Source: Chloroflexota bacterium | GTDB lineage: Bacteria; Chloroflexota; Chloroflexia; Chloroflexales; Chloroflexaceae | DNA: 47,377 bases | Direction of reading: 5' to 3' | Assembly: GCA_030550625.1 (NCBI GenBank) | Contig: JAUQOZ010000384.1 | Location: forward strand, 1 to 47,377 | In this document: in pieces, positions 18,001-25,832 of the stretch | Numbering within the stretch: the stretch's first letter is position 1 | How the letters are laid out: each line of letters begins with the position of its first letter | The notes under the pieces: model-generated | Databases searched by the model: none | Seen by the model: the letters and a program-made list of their open reading frames with translations, nothing else | What the model was told of the DNA's origin: nothing | Translations under genes and position numbers: made by a program

Positions 18001-19554
18001 ATGGCGCAGACCACAGCGGAAAAGATTGCAGCGCTGCGCGAGCGGCGCGAACGAGCGCGCAATCAAGACCCGGCGGCAATTGCCCGCCAGCATGAGCGGG
18101 GCAAGTTGACCGCGCGCGAACGGATTGAGCGTCTGCTTGACCCCGGTTCGTTTGTTGAACTCGATGCTTTTGCTGTTCATCGCACTTCGGCGTTTGGCAT
18201 GGATCGGCGCAAGCCGTTGGGCGATGGTGTCATTACCGGTCACGGCACGATCGATGGCCGTCCGGTGTGTGTGTTTGCGCAAGACTTTACCGTCTTCGGC
18301 GGTTCGCTCGGTGAGGTGTTCGCCGAGAAGATCTGCAAAGTGATGGATCTCGCGTTGCGCATGGGCGTGCCTTGCATCGGGATTAACGACAGCGGCGGCG
18401 CCCGCATTCAAGAGGGTGTGGTGAGTCTGGGTGGCTATGCCGAGATCTTCTACCGCAACGTCCTCAGCAGCGGCGTCATTCCCCAACTCTCGATCATTGC
18501 CGGCCCTTGCGCCGGCGGCGCAGTCTATTCGCCGGCAATGACCGATTTTATCTTTATGGTCAAAAACATCAGCCAGATGTTTATTACCGGGCCTGATGTG
18601 ATCAAGACCGTAACTGGCGAAGAGGTCGGCTTTGAAGAGTTGGGCGGGGCGATGACCCATAACACGCGCAGCGGTGTGGCCCATTTTGCCGCCGATACCG
18701 AAGATGAGTGCTTTGACCAGTTGCGAACGCTGCTGTCGTTCTTGCCGGCGAATAATATGGAAGACCCGCCCTACCAGCCGCCAACCGATGATCCAGAGCG
18801 GATGGATGAGGAGTTGCAGAGCATTGTTCCTGACAATCCGCGCAAAGCCTACGACATGGTCAAAGTGATCGAATCGGTGGTGGACGATGGCTTCTTCTTT
18901 GAGGTGCAGCCGGCGTGGGCGAAGAATATTGTGATTGGCTTTGCCCGGCTCGATGGGCACGTGGTTGGCGTGGTCGGCAATCAGCCGTTGCAAATGGCCG
19001 GCACGCTCGATATTGACAGCTCGGTCAAAGCAGCGCGCTTTGTGCGCTTCTGTGATGCCTTTAATATTCCGCTTGTGACCTTTGTTGATGTACCGGGCTT
19101 CTTGCCGGGAACCCAGCAAGAGTACGGCGGGATCATTCGCCACGGCGCGAAGTTGCTCTACGCCTACTGCGAGGCGACGGTGCCGAAGTTGACGGTGATT
19201 ACGCGCAAAGCGTACGGCGGCGCGTATGACGTGATGGCGAGCAAGCATATTCGGGCCGATTTCAACTTCGCGTGGCCGACGGCTGAAATTGCGGTGATGG
19301 GGGTTGATGCCGCGGTGCGGATCATCTTCCGCAAAGAGTTGGCTGAAGCCGATGACCCGGCGGCGCGATTGGCCGAGCTGGTGGAAGATTACCAAAACCG
19401 CTTTGCCAACCCGTATGTCGCTGCCGAGCGCGGCTATATCGATGCCGTGATCGAGCCGCGCGAGACCCGTCCGGCCCTTATTCGCGCCCTACGCCTTGCC
19501 CGCACCAAACGGCAGAGCCTGCCCGCGCGAAAACATGGCAATATTCCGTTATGA
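18001..19554 (+). CDS. pccB: Acyl-CoA (propionyl-CoA) carboxylase, carboxyltransferase beta subunit
   Basis: Carboxyltransferase that moves CO2 from biotin to acyl-CoA (propionyl-CoA to methylmalonyl-CoA, possibly also acetyl-CoA). 517 aa, full length, PccB type, with both crotonase-like halves. It opens [41 protein letters not shown]. The oxyanion-hole glycines lie at [17 protein letters not shown] and the second site at [23 protein letters not shown] and [24 protein letters not shown] are hallmarks. GAGGAG lies 5 nt before the ATG. No biotin carboxylase gene is adjacent. In Chloroflexaceae this activity belongs to the 3-hydroxypropionate bicycle (context knowledge); propionate degradation is an alternative. 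Confidence 0.94.
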   Translation: MAQTTAEKIAALRERRERARNQDPAAIARQHERGKLTARERIERLLDPGSFVELDAFAVHRTSAFGMDRRKPLGDGVITGHGTIDGRPVCVFAQDFTVFGGSLGEVFAEKICKVMDLALRMGVPCIGINDSGGARIQEGVVSLGGYAEIFYRNVLSSGVIPQLSIIAGPCAGGAVYSPAMTDFIFMVKNISQMFITGPDVIKTVTGEEVGFEELGGAMTHNTRSGVAHFAADTEDECFDQLRTLLSFLPANNMEDPPYQPPTDDPERMDEELQSIVPDNPRKAYDMVKVIESVVDDGFFFEVQPAWAKNIVIGFARLDGHVVGVVGNQPLQMAGTLDIDSSVKAARFVRFCDAFNIPLVTFVDVPGFLPGTQQEYGGIIRHGAKLLYAYCEATVPKLTVITRKAYGGAYDVMASKHIRADFNFAWPTAEIAVMGVDAAVRIIFRKELAEADDPAARLAELVEDYQNRFANPYVAAERGYIDAVIEPRETRPALIRALRLARTKRQSLPARKHGNIPL

Positions 19555-19630
19555 TTAGTGTGATCGCGGCTTAAGATCTGGTAACACGCTTGTTGATGCC
19601 TGTGCTATCATAAATGTGTTGTATCAACAT

Positions 19631-19659
19631 GTAGAGCCGTTGCGAAGCAACGGCTCTAT
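19631..19659. repeat. GTAGAGRCGTTGC-family hairpin
   Basis: AGAGCCGTTGC (19633-19643), loop GAA, GCAACGGCTCT (19647-19657): a perfect 11-bp stem extending one more pair. It lies between pccB and the anti-sigma gene and may terminate pccB. It is similar to the hairpin at 40391-40419. Confidence 0.65.
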
Positions 19660-19721
19660 GACCAATAGGGTTTCACCACAGTAGCTCTCCAAGCTAACGC
19701 TCGCAGGGTGGGAAGACAGGC

Positions 19722-20189
19722 ATGAGCGATGTCGAGGGCGCGACAGGACAGGTGATCGAACTGCGTCTGCCAAGCCGGCTAGGGTATGAACGGATCGCGA
19801 TGGATACAGCGGCGGCGCTGGCGCGGCGGATGGGTTTTGCTGATGAGCGGATTGACGCTTTGCGCACTGCTATCGGCGAAGCAGTGACCAATGCTATCGA
19901 GCATGGCAACCAAGCCGATGCAGCGATGAAAGTGGTGGTTGTGCTGACTGTGCGCCCCGATGAGCTGATTATTAGTGTGTCAGATCAGGGGCGGCGGGCG
20001 CTAGAGCTTGAACGGACGAGGACGCGGCCTCATATCGCTGATGCCTTTCAACGCGCTGATAAGGGTGGTTGGGGCATTTGGCTCATGCGTGAATTAATGG
20101 ATGAAGTAGAATTTACCCTAGCGCCGGGCGGTGGGAATCAGGTGCGAATGGTTGTCCATCTTGAACGCTCGCCGGTTGGTGATCAATAA
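19722..20189 (+). CDS. RsbW/SpoIIAB-like anti-sigma serine kinase (GHKL ATPase), first copy
   Basis: 155 aa with a HATPase_c fold: N box GEAVTNAIEHGN (Asn57), G1 region SVSDQG, and G2 region GGWGIWLMRELMDEV. Proteins of this family phosphorylate a STAS antagonist on Ser and/or sequester a sigma factor. It is 11 bp before a second GHKL gene and ~0.5 kb before a STAS gene, so the three form a partner-switching module. G1 lacks the usual DxGxG second glycine (SDQGRRA), so ATP binding may be altered. The target sigma factor is not in the window. Confidence 0.88.
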   Translation: MSDVEGATGQVIELRLPSRLGYERIAMDTAAALARRMGFADERIDALRTAIGEAVTNAIEHGNQADAAMKVVVVLTVRPDELIISVSDQGRRALELERTRTRPHIADAFQRADKGGWGIWLMRELMDEVEFTLAPGGGNQVRMVVHLERSPVGDQ

Positions 20190-20200
20190 GCCGGGACATT

Positions 20201-20632
20201 ATGCAAATCATCCTCCCCAGCATTCTCGGCTATGAAGTGATTGCGCGCGATGCGGTTGCTTCATTGGCTCGACGCTGCGGCATTTCGCCAGAGCGCGTCG
20301 AAGATGTAAAAACGGCGTTGTGCGAAGCGTGTACGAATGCGATTGAACATGGCAATCGATCTGACCCGCAGCGCAAAGTGCAGGTGCTCTGCACTGTGGA
20401 CGAACAACGTTTGGTGATCGAGGTCTACGATGAGGGCGGTTCGTTGCCGATGTTGCCGCGCAAGCCAGTTCAGTGGACGCTTGAGCAGCGCGCTTCATTG
20501 CGAGGGATGGGTCTCATGCTCATTGTTACGCTCACCGATGAGGTGAGTGTCGTGGCTGACCCGAACGATGGCACGTGTATGCGGCTCGTGTTTTACCGCA
20601 ATCTGGCAGGGGACAGCGTGAGCGCATCGTGA
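20201..20632 (+). CDS. RsbW/SpoIIAB-like anti-sigma serine kinase (GHKL ATPase), second copy
   Basis: 143 aa, HATPase_c fold: N box CEACTNAIEHGNRSD, G1 EVYDEGGSLP, and a shortened G2 around RGMGLMLIVTLTDEV. Similar in design to its upstream neighbour (both open with LPS-x-LGYE-x-IA and have TNAIEHGN), so the pair probably arose by duplication. Weak ribosome-binding site (GGGAC). Likely co-transcribed with the preceding and following genes. Confidence 0.88.
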   Translation: MQIILPSILGYEVIARDAVASLARRCGISPERVEDVKTALCEACTNAIEHGNRSDPQRKVQVLCTVDEQRLVIEVYDEGGSLPMLPRKPVQWTLEQRASLRGMGLMLIVTLTDEVSVVADPNDGTCMRLVFYRNLAGDSVSAS

Positions 20633-20669
20633 TACTGCCGGATGATGGTGGATGATTGAGGAGCGATCG

Positions 20670-21038
20670 ATGTTAGAAGATGAGTTGACCGTCAATATTC
20701 GCCATCGCGATGGCGTGGCGATTATCGATCTGATCGGTGATGTGACGACATTCGCCGAAGAGAAGATCAACGGCGCTTACCGGCAAGTAACGGCGAGGGG
20801 CGATCGGTTTATTCTACTCAACTTTCGCCAAAACGATTATATTAATAGTGCTGGGATTGCCATTCTGATCGGGATTGTCACCGAAGTGAATCAGAATGGG
20901 CAGAAGTTGGCGGTCAGCGGGTTGTCGCCTCATTTCCAAAAGATTTTTCGCATGGTCGGTTTGGCGCAATATGCCGAAATCTATCAGACCGAGGAAGATG
21001 CGCTCAGCGCGTTTAAGCGCCTAGGGGCAGTGGAATAG
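20670..21038 (+). CDS. STAS-domain anti-sigma factor antagonist
   Basis: 122 aa single STAS domain of the SpoIIAA/RsbV kind. The conserved phosphorylatable serine is Ser60 in DYINSAGIAIL; the strands VAIIDLIGDVTTF and KLAVSGLSPHFQKIF match the fold. The ATG at 20670 has GAGGAG (20658-20663) with 6-nt spacing and is preferred over the in-frame ATG at 20652. As substrate of the two upstream kinases it would release their bound partner when unphosphorylated. No PP2C phosphatase or sigma factor is adjacent. It is followed by a strong terminator. Confidence 0.9.
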   Translation: MLEDELTVNIRHRDGVAIIDLIGDVTTFAEEKINGAYRQVTARGDRFILLNFRQNDYINSAGIAILIGIVTEVNQNGQKLAVSGLSPHFQKIFRMVGLAQYAEIYQTEEDALSAFKRLGAVE

Positions 21039-21072
21039 TTCGTTGCACTAGTGTGTTTGCTGCGCCTGTTCG

Positions 21073-21105
21073 CCCTCTCGCACGAATCGCGAGAGGGTTA
21101 TTTTG
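21073..21105 (+). terminator. Intrinsic terminator of the partner-switching operon
   Basis: CCCTCTCGC (21073-21081), 7-nt loop, GCGAGAGGG (21089-21097), then TTATTTTG. The T-tract contains the stop codon (TAA on the minus strand, 21098-21100) of the convergent kinase gene. Confidence 0.88.
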
Positions 21106-22111
21106 TCTCAATGGCCGCGCTGGCGGCAGCTAATTCGTCTGGGGTAACGACAGCATTCCCCAACCGCCGCACGACCAACGCCGCCGCGATGTTGGCCAGC
21201 GCTGCTGCTGTGCGTCCGCGACAACCAGCAGCTAACGCTAGCGTGGCGACGGCAATGAAGGTATCGCCGGCGCCGGTGGTGTCGAAGACTTCGCTGACCC
21301 GGTGGGCCGGCAGTTGTTGGTACGGCTCGTCGTCGCCGATCAGCGCCAATCCTGCCGGGCCGCGAGTGACGATGACCAGCCGCGCAGCGAGTTCATGATA
21401 GAGACGGGCAATGCCATCCGCTATTGTCGTATCATCGAGCAAGGGTATGCCGAGGGCGGCTGCCGCTTCGGCATCGTTGCAGCGAAAGAGATCGGCGTGG
21501 CGGTAGTAGTGCGAATTGCCCTGCGCGTCAACGGCAAAAATGACTCCGTGTTGGCGGCAGTGATCGCGGATCGCGGCCACTACTCGCGGCGTGAGCAACC
21601 CCTGTTGGTAATCGGAACAGATAACGGCGTCAGCAGCCGGTAATTGCTGATCGAGCGCGGCAATCACCCGATCCTCTTCGGCAGGAGTCAGCGGGCGGCG
21701 ATCGAGCCGGTCGAGACGGGCGACTTGCTGGGGCAAGCGGGGAGCAGCGTCGGCCAGAATGCGCGTTTTGCGGGTGGTCATGCGATCGGTGACGGTGATC
21801 ACGCCGCTGTCGTCAATTCCTGCCGCACGCAACAGCGTGCGCAAATGCGCCCCTTCCTCATCGTTGCCGACGATCGCGATCAGGCTGGCCTGCGAGCCGA
21901 GCGCCACCACATTGCGGGCCGGATTGGCCGCGCCGCCGAGGATCGTTTCCCGCCGCAGAAATTCGAGCACGGGAATCGGCGCTTCGCGGGAAAGGCGGGT
22001 GGCTTTGCCGTACAGGTATTCGTCGAGGGTGATGTCGCCGACCACGACGATCCGTCGGCCAGCAAGGATGGATGGGTGCGGTAGGTCGTGGGAGGGTGGA
22101 GCGTCTGCCAT
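21098..22111 (-). CDS. PfkB-family sugar kinase, HldE/RfaE kinase-domain-like
   Basis: 337 aa from the ATG 22109-22111; longer upstream frames run through repeat DNA. It resembles D-glycero-beta-D-manno-heptose-7-phosphate kinases: VVVGDITLDEYLYGKATRLS, REAPIPVLEF, GGAANPARNVVALGS and the catalytic signature DTTGAGDTFIAVA (catalytic Asp in GAGD). HldE normally phosphorylates heptose 7-phosphate at C1 for LPS or S-layer glycans; there is no nucleotidyltransferase domain fused and no heptose pathway gene beside it, so the substrate is open. Weak ribosome-binding site. Convergent with the partner-switching operon. Confidence 0.88.
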   Translation of the reverse strand: MADAPPSHDLPHPSILAGRRIVVVGDITLDEYLYGKATRLSREAPIPVLEFLRRETILGGAANPARNVVALGSQASLIAIVGNDEEGAHLRTLLRAAGIDDSGVITVTDRMTTRKTRILADAAPRLPQQVARLDRLDRRPLTPAEEDRVIAALDQQLPAADAVICSDYQQGLLTPRVVAAIRDHCRQHGVIFAVDAQGNSHYYRHADLFRCNDAEAAAALGIPLLDDTTIADGIARLYHELAARLVIVTRGPAGLALIGDDEPYQQLPAHRVSEVFDTTGAGDTFIAVATLALAAGCRGRTAAALANIAAALVVRRLGNAVVTPDELAAASAAIETK

Positions 22112-22204
22112 ACTCAGGTTCGATGATTCTAACGGCCTCGTCCCGCTCTCGGCATACAGGCGGCAAGGAGAGATTGCCGGCTTAGCGGGTGAAGGCGGCG
22201 TTCT

Positions 22205-22605
22205 TACTTCCAGCCCCTTTCCCGCATGCGGGAGAAGGGCGCGGCAGAACATCTGATCCGGAACCCGGCCCTGAAGGGCCGGGCTAGGGTCACAAAGCCC
22301 GCTGCGCGGACTTGTAGCCCTCACCCCTAGCTCTCTCGCTCGCCGTCAGGTAGGAGCGGGGGCATTTTTTTACCGCAGAGGGTGCCGAGGACGCAGAGGG
22401 AAAAGGGGAGCGGTGATCCCAATCCCTTTGCACCTTTGCGAACTTTGCAATGGCCCCTCCCAGCCGCTCCTCGCTAGGGGGAGGAGTAAGATTCCCTTCC
22501 CCCGGCGGGTTTACGACATAAGCGCAAATGTGGTTGATGGTTTTGCGATGTGCCGGTGTACCTTCACCCCCAGCCCCTCTCCCGCCAACGCGGGAGAGGG
22601 GAGGG
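22205..22605. repeat. Cluster of C-rich hairpin repeats in a 540-bp gene-free spacer
   Basis: Between the kinase and aminotransferase genes no ORF is convincing. The spacer holds repeated units of the type ccctcacccccagccc...: hairpins CCCTTTCCCGC/GCGGGAGAAGGG (22215-22239) and CCCCTCTCCCGC-CAAC-GCGGGAGAGGGG (22574-22601, 12-bp perfect), plus degenerate relatives near 22319-22360 and 22452-22490. A stretch near 22370-22400 (taccgcagagg...gacgcagagg) also looks repetitive. Each unit resembles a dispersed palindromic element rather than a gene. Confidence 0.65.
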
Positions 22606-22651
22606 CAGCGCCGTGTGTTAAGAATCACACAGCGATCAAGCGTTAAGTGTG

Positions 22652-23866
22652 CTATCCGCCAAGCACAGCCTCGCGGAAGCGTTGCATACCGATCCGGATC
22701 TCTTCGCTGCTGGTTGCATACGACAGGCGCAGATAGCCGGGCGCGCCAAAGGCTTCGCCGCCGACGCAGGCAATGTGCGCCTCCTCAAGCAGGTACAGGT
22801 TGAGTTCGTCGCTCGTTGTACAAACCTTGCCGTTGCGCAGCGGACGGTTGAGCAGCGCGCTGACGTTGGGGAAGACGTAGAACGCGCCATCGGGCACGGT
22901 GCAGGTCACGCCGGGGATTTCGGCCAGCAGTTCGAGGATGAGATCGCGCCGGCGCTGGAACTCGGCGGTCATCGCTGCGACGGTGGCTTCGATCTCCGGG
23001 TTGGGCGTGTATGCCGCCAGCGCCGCGTCTTGCGAAATGCTGGAGGTGTGGGTGCTAGTATGGCTCTGGATAGCCTTGATCGCCTCGATAATCGGTTGCG
23101 GGCCGGCCACATAACCGACGCGCCAGCCAGTCATGGCGTAAGCTTTAGCAGCGCCGTTGACCACCAGCGTGCGATCGGCCAGATCGGGCGCGATGCGCAA
23201 CAGGCGAGCATACGGCACATACGAAATCGCATCGTAAATCTCGTCGGTAATGATAATCGCCGAGTGATCGCGCAATACCTCGGCTAACGCCGCCAACTCC
23301 TCGGCGCTGTAGACCGCGCCGGTTGGGTTCGAGGGCGAATTGAGCACCACGATGCGGGTGCGCTCGCTCAGACTGGCGCGCAGTTGGTCAGGCGTCAGCT
23401 TGAAGCCGGTCTGCTCGGTGGTTTGGGGCGTGATGGGAGTTGCGCCGGCTAGCTTGGCTTGCTCGACATAACTTACCCAGTACGGGGCGGGGATAACCGC
23501 CTCATCACCTTCGTCGCAGAGGGCTTGGAAGGCGAGATAGAGCGCCTCTTTCGCGCCGGTGGTGACGGTCACTTGGTTGATGCCATAGGTAATACCCTGA
23601 TCGGCGGTCACGCGAGCGGCCACGGCTTTGCGCAGCTCAAGCGTACCGCCGGTAGGAGTGTAGTGGGTATGGTTGGCATGAATGCCGGCGATGGCGGCCT
23701 GCTTGATCGGTTCAGGGGTGTCGAAATCAGGTTCGCCGACGCTGAATGAAATGACCTTAATACCGGCGGCGCGCATCTGGGCGACGCGGGCGGTCATGGC
23801 GGCGGTGGCCGAGGCTTCCAGCGCGGCGAGGCGGCGGGCAAGGCGATATTCCAGCTTCGCGGACAT
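22652..23866 (-). CDS. Class I/II pyridoxal-phosphate aminotransferase (aspartate aminotransferase type)
   Basis: 404 aa, fold-type I. The ATG at 23864-23866 has AGGAG 7 nt upstream. Motifs are FSVGEPDFDTPEPIKQAA, HYTPTGGTLELRKAVA, the cofactor site VVLNSPSNPTGAVYS, TDEIYDAI, and the Schiff-base Lys241 in NGAAKAYAMTGWRVGYVAGP. The C-terminal LRLSYATS carries the substrate-carboxylate Arg. It most resembles thermophilic bacterial AspC (1-beta or 1-gamma type) using aspartate/2-oxoglutarate; other amino donors cannot be excluded. It stands alone between repeat regions. Confidence 0.94.
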   Translation of the reverse strand: MSAKLEYRLARRLAALEASATAAMTARVAQMRAAGIKVISFSVGEPDFDTPEPIKQAAIAGIHANHTHYTPTGGTLELRKAVAARVTADQGITYGINQVTVTTGAKEALYLAFQALCDEGDEAVIPAPYWVSYVEQAKLAGATPITPQTTEQTGFKLTPDQLRASLSERTRIVVLNSPSNPTGAVYSAEELAALAEVLRDHSAIIITDEIYDAISYVPYARLLRIAPDLADRTLVVNGAAKAYAMTGWRVGYVAGPQPIIEAIKAIQSHTSTHTSSISQDAALAAYTPNPEIEATVAAMTAEFQRRRDLILELLAEIPGVTCTVPDGAFYVFPNVSALLNRPLRNGKVCTTSDELNLYLLEEAHIACVGGEAFGAPGYLRLSYATSSEEIRIGMQRFREAVLGG

Positions 23867-23967
23867 TGAACGCTCCTGTTTGGTTGGCTCTATGTGGCGC
23901 GCACATACCAAGTGTTGCAGGTACAATTACTGCGATTATACCAGAGACGGGTACAGGTGGCGACGGA

Positions 23968-24221
23968 CAGCGACGGAAGCGAGTTGGTTCCTTTGTTGTG
24001 GAGTGCGGCAGTGTAACTGCCGCATTCCATATTCCGAAGCCGTCGCAGGCCAGCGACGGAAGCGAGTTGATTCCTTTGTTGTGGAGTGCGGCAGTGTAAC
24101 TGCCGCATTCCATATTCCGAAGCCGTCGCAGGCCAGCGACGATTGGATGTAGTGATGGACAACGGCGGAAGCGGGTTGGTTTTGCTGGTTTGGAGTGCGG
24201 CAGTCATACTGCCGCACTCCA
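23968..24221. repeat. 83-bp direct repeat, 2 full + 1 diverged copy, each with a 31-bp palindrome
   Basis: Units start with cagcgacgg at 23968, 24051 and 24134. The first two are nearly identical 83-mers; the third is diverged. Each contains the palindrome TGGAGTGCGGCAGT-n3-ACTGCCGCAyTCCA at 23999-24029, 24082-24112 and 24191-24221. The array fills the 366-bp space between the aminotransferase and the glycosidase gene, where it could act as the glycosidase terminator. Nothing else was seen in this spacer. Confidence 0.9.
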
Positions 24222-24232
24222 TAGTTTGGCGA

Positions 24233-25348
24233 TTACGGATCTATCACCTCTGGCATGACCCCATGACGGGCATATTCCTGCACCGCCAAATAGATCGCGC
24301 GCGGCGTACCATCGGGATGGACAAAATTCCACGCATCGGGGTACGAACGGGTCAGGAAGGGTGTGCTGAATTGCCAGAGAATGGTCGCTTCGAGCCACGG
24401 ATAGCGCCGCGATTGTTCATAGGTGGCGATCGTCCAACGCAGCCGGTCGGCGGGACGCACCGCGCCGCTCCAGCGTGGATGGTCGTTGTAGCCGCCTTCG
24501 GTAATGATAATCCTCTTATCAGCGCCGCCGAGCCGGTCAAGCAGTTCGCGCACCAGCTCGATGCGGCGAAAATTGACTCGATCGAGGGCTGGTTCGGCTT
24601 CGGGCGGTTCAAGGCCGCCGTAGGCATGCACAGCCCACATATCAAAAAAAGGAAACGCACCGGCATCGGCTAGCGAAGCGAGGAATTGCATATCGTCCAT
24701 GCGCAGTGTGCCGCCTTCGAGACTGGGGCCGGGCGAGAGCGCACCGGCAATCACGATTGCCTCAGGGGCGACGGCCTTTATGGCTGGGTAGACATGCTTG
24801 AGCAGGTCGGTATACGCGCCGGGGTCAGGCGGGCGTTCACCCCACTCGAAGCGCAGATTTGGCTCATTCCAGATCACGATATGACGCACACCTTGCGGTG
24901 CATAGCGCGCAGCGAACGCGGCGGCGAAATTGGCAAAATCGGCGAAGTGATCGCGGTCGAGATAGCGGTCGGTGGTATTGGGCGGGCGGGCCCACGCCGG
25001 CACAATGTCGAGCCGGGCGACGACCTGTAACCCCTGCGCGCGGGCATGGGCAATCACCATATCGGCTCCCGTCCAATCAAAGCCGTAGCGCGAACGTGGT
25101 TGGATATAGGCCCACGGGAAGAGTTCGACGATCCAACTCGCTCCCATGTCGTGTACTTGGGCGAGCGTGCGGCGAATGTAGCCTTCGTCGCCAATACCGG
25201 TGAGGCGGGTATGAATCCCGATCAGGGGATTGGTCGTTATCACCGTGCGCGGCGGCGGTAGATCAAGCGGGCGGGGTAAGCGCGGGAGCAAGAATTGCCC
25301 GCTCATCAGTACGGCCAAGGCAAGAGCGAGCAAGACGCGGTGAAGCAT
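24233..25348 (-). CDS. Exported glycoside hydrolase-like protein (clan GH-A TIM barrel)
   Basis: 371 aa from the ATG 25346-25348. Residues 1-20 (LHRVLLALALAVLMSGQFLL) are an N-terminal hydrophobic segment, signal peptide or anchor. The remainder follows the clan GH-A barrel: strand 4 VIWNEPNLRFEWGE gives acid/base Glu162 and strand 7 IIITEGGYNDHPRW gives nucleophile Glu284. WYxxxP-type features (DIVPAWARPP, VHAYGG) fit GH5/GH39-like families. Substrate unknown. The stop is next to the palindrome at 24191-24221. Confidence 0.85.
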   Translation of the reverse strand: MLHRVLLALALAVLMSGQFLLPRLPRPLDLPPPRTVITTNPLIGIHTRLTGIGDEGYIRRTLAQVHDMGASWIVELFPWAYIQPRSRYGFDWTGADMVIAHARAQGLQVVARLDIVPAWARPPNTTDRYLDRDHFADFANFAAAFAARYAPQGVRHIVIWNEPNLRFEWGERPPDPGAYTDLLKHVYPAIKAVAPEAIVIAGALSPGPSLEGGTLRMDDMQFLASLADAGAFPFFDMWAVHAYGGLEPPEAEPALDRVNFRRIELVRELLDRLGGADKRIIITEGGYNDHPRWSGAVRPADRLRWTIATYEQSRRYPWLEATILWQFSTPFLTRSYPDAWNFVHPDGTPRAIYLAVQEYARHGVMPEVIDP

Positions 25349-25470
25349 AGGGCAGGCATCGGTGAGTGTAATGGTACCGGTTGCAGCGCAAACACACACT
25401 CGCATTGTACCATTCTGGGCGCTGATTGGGCCGGGCTGGGAAGGTTCTTTTGGGTTCTGGCAAAGCCAAT

Positions 25471-25703
25471 GTCATTGCAAGGGGGCGTGTTCGGCTGTCA
25501 TTGCGAGGGGGCGTGTGGTCAATTGTCATTGCGAGGGAGCGACGGCACCCAGCAGAGCGGGGTGCCGCGCGACCGAAGCAATCTCCTGCTCTAGCGCCAA
25601 GCACCCCGCTCAGCGCATACCTCCCGCGCTCGCGGGGGATTGCTTTGCCGCGCGAGGGCCGAGCGGCGCTCGGCCCCTACCGCGCGGCTCGCAAGGACAG
25701 AGG
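25471..25703. repeat. Composite dispersed repeat, locus 1 (gtcattgcgaggg type)
   Basis: Contains three tandem starts gtcattgc(a/g)aggg (25471, 25497, 25524), then cgaagcaatctcctgctctagcgcc, a run cctcccgcgctcgcgggggattgc, and gccgagcggcgctcggcccctacc. The same blocks occur in inverse order at 30385-30610 and again at 44838-45112. It fills most of the 484-bp space 25349-25832, which otherwise holds only a promoter. Confidence 0.85.
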
Positions 25704-25751
25704 GGGGTGTACTTGATGAGGTTCATCTTGTGCAAGGGCTGTTCATCTGCC

Positions 25752-25780
25752 TTGCGCGGCCATGCTAACCGTGCTATAAA
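25752..25780 (+). promoter_or_regulatory. Promoter of the desaturase gene
   Basis: TTGCGC (25752-25757), exactly 17 bp, TATAAA (25775-25780), with an expected start ~25787 and a ~45-nt leader to the ATG at 25833. Confidence 0.65.
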
Positions 25781-25832
25781 GATGTAGGTTGTTCATTTTT
25801 GCACATTGAATAGCGACAGGAATCACACGACT

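Noticed and set aside
17911-19395. 494-codon minus-strand frame opposite the carboxylase gene
   Set aside because: Antisense shadow of the well-supported pccB; composition is His/Arg-rich and no conserved motif is visible.
23968-24221. CRISPR array
   Set aside because: The repeat unit is 83 bp without unique spacers, contains a long palindrome, and no cas gene is near.
25471-25703. Insertion sequence or prophage remnant
   Set aside because: Repeats are short non-coding blocks without any transposase frame or phage gene; called dispersed repeats instead.
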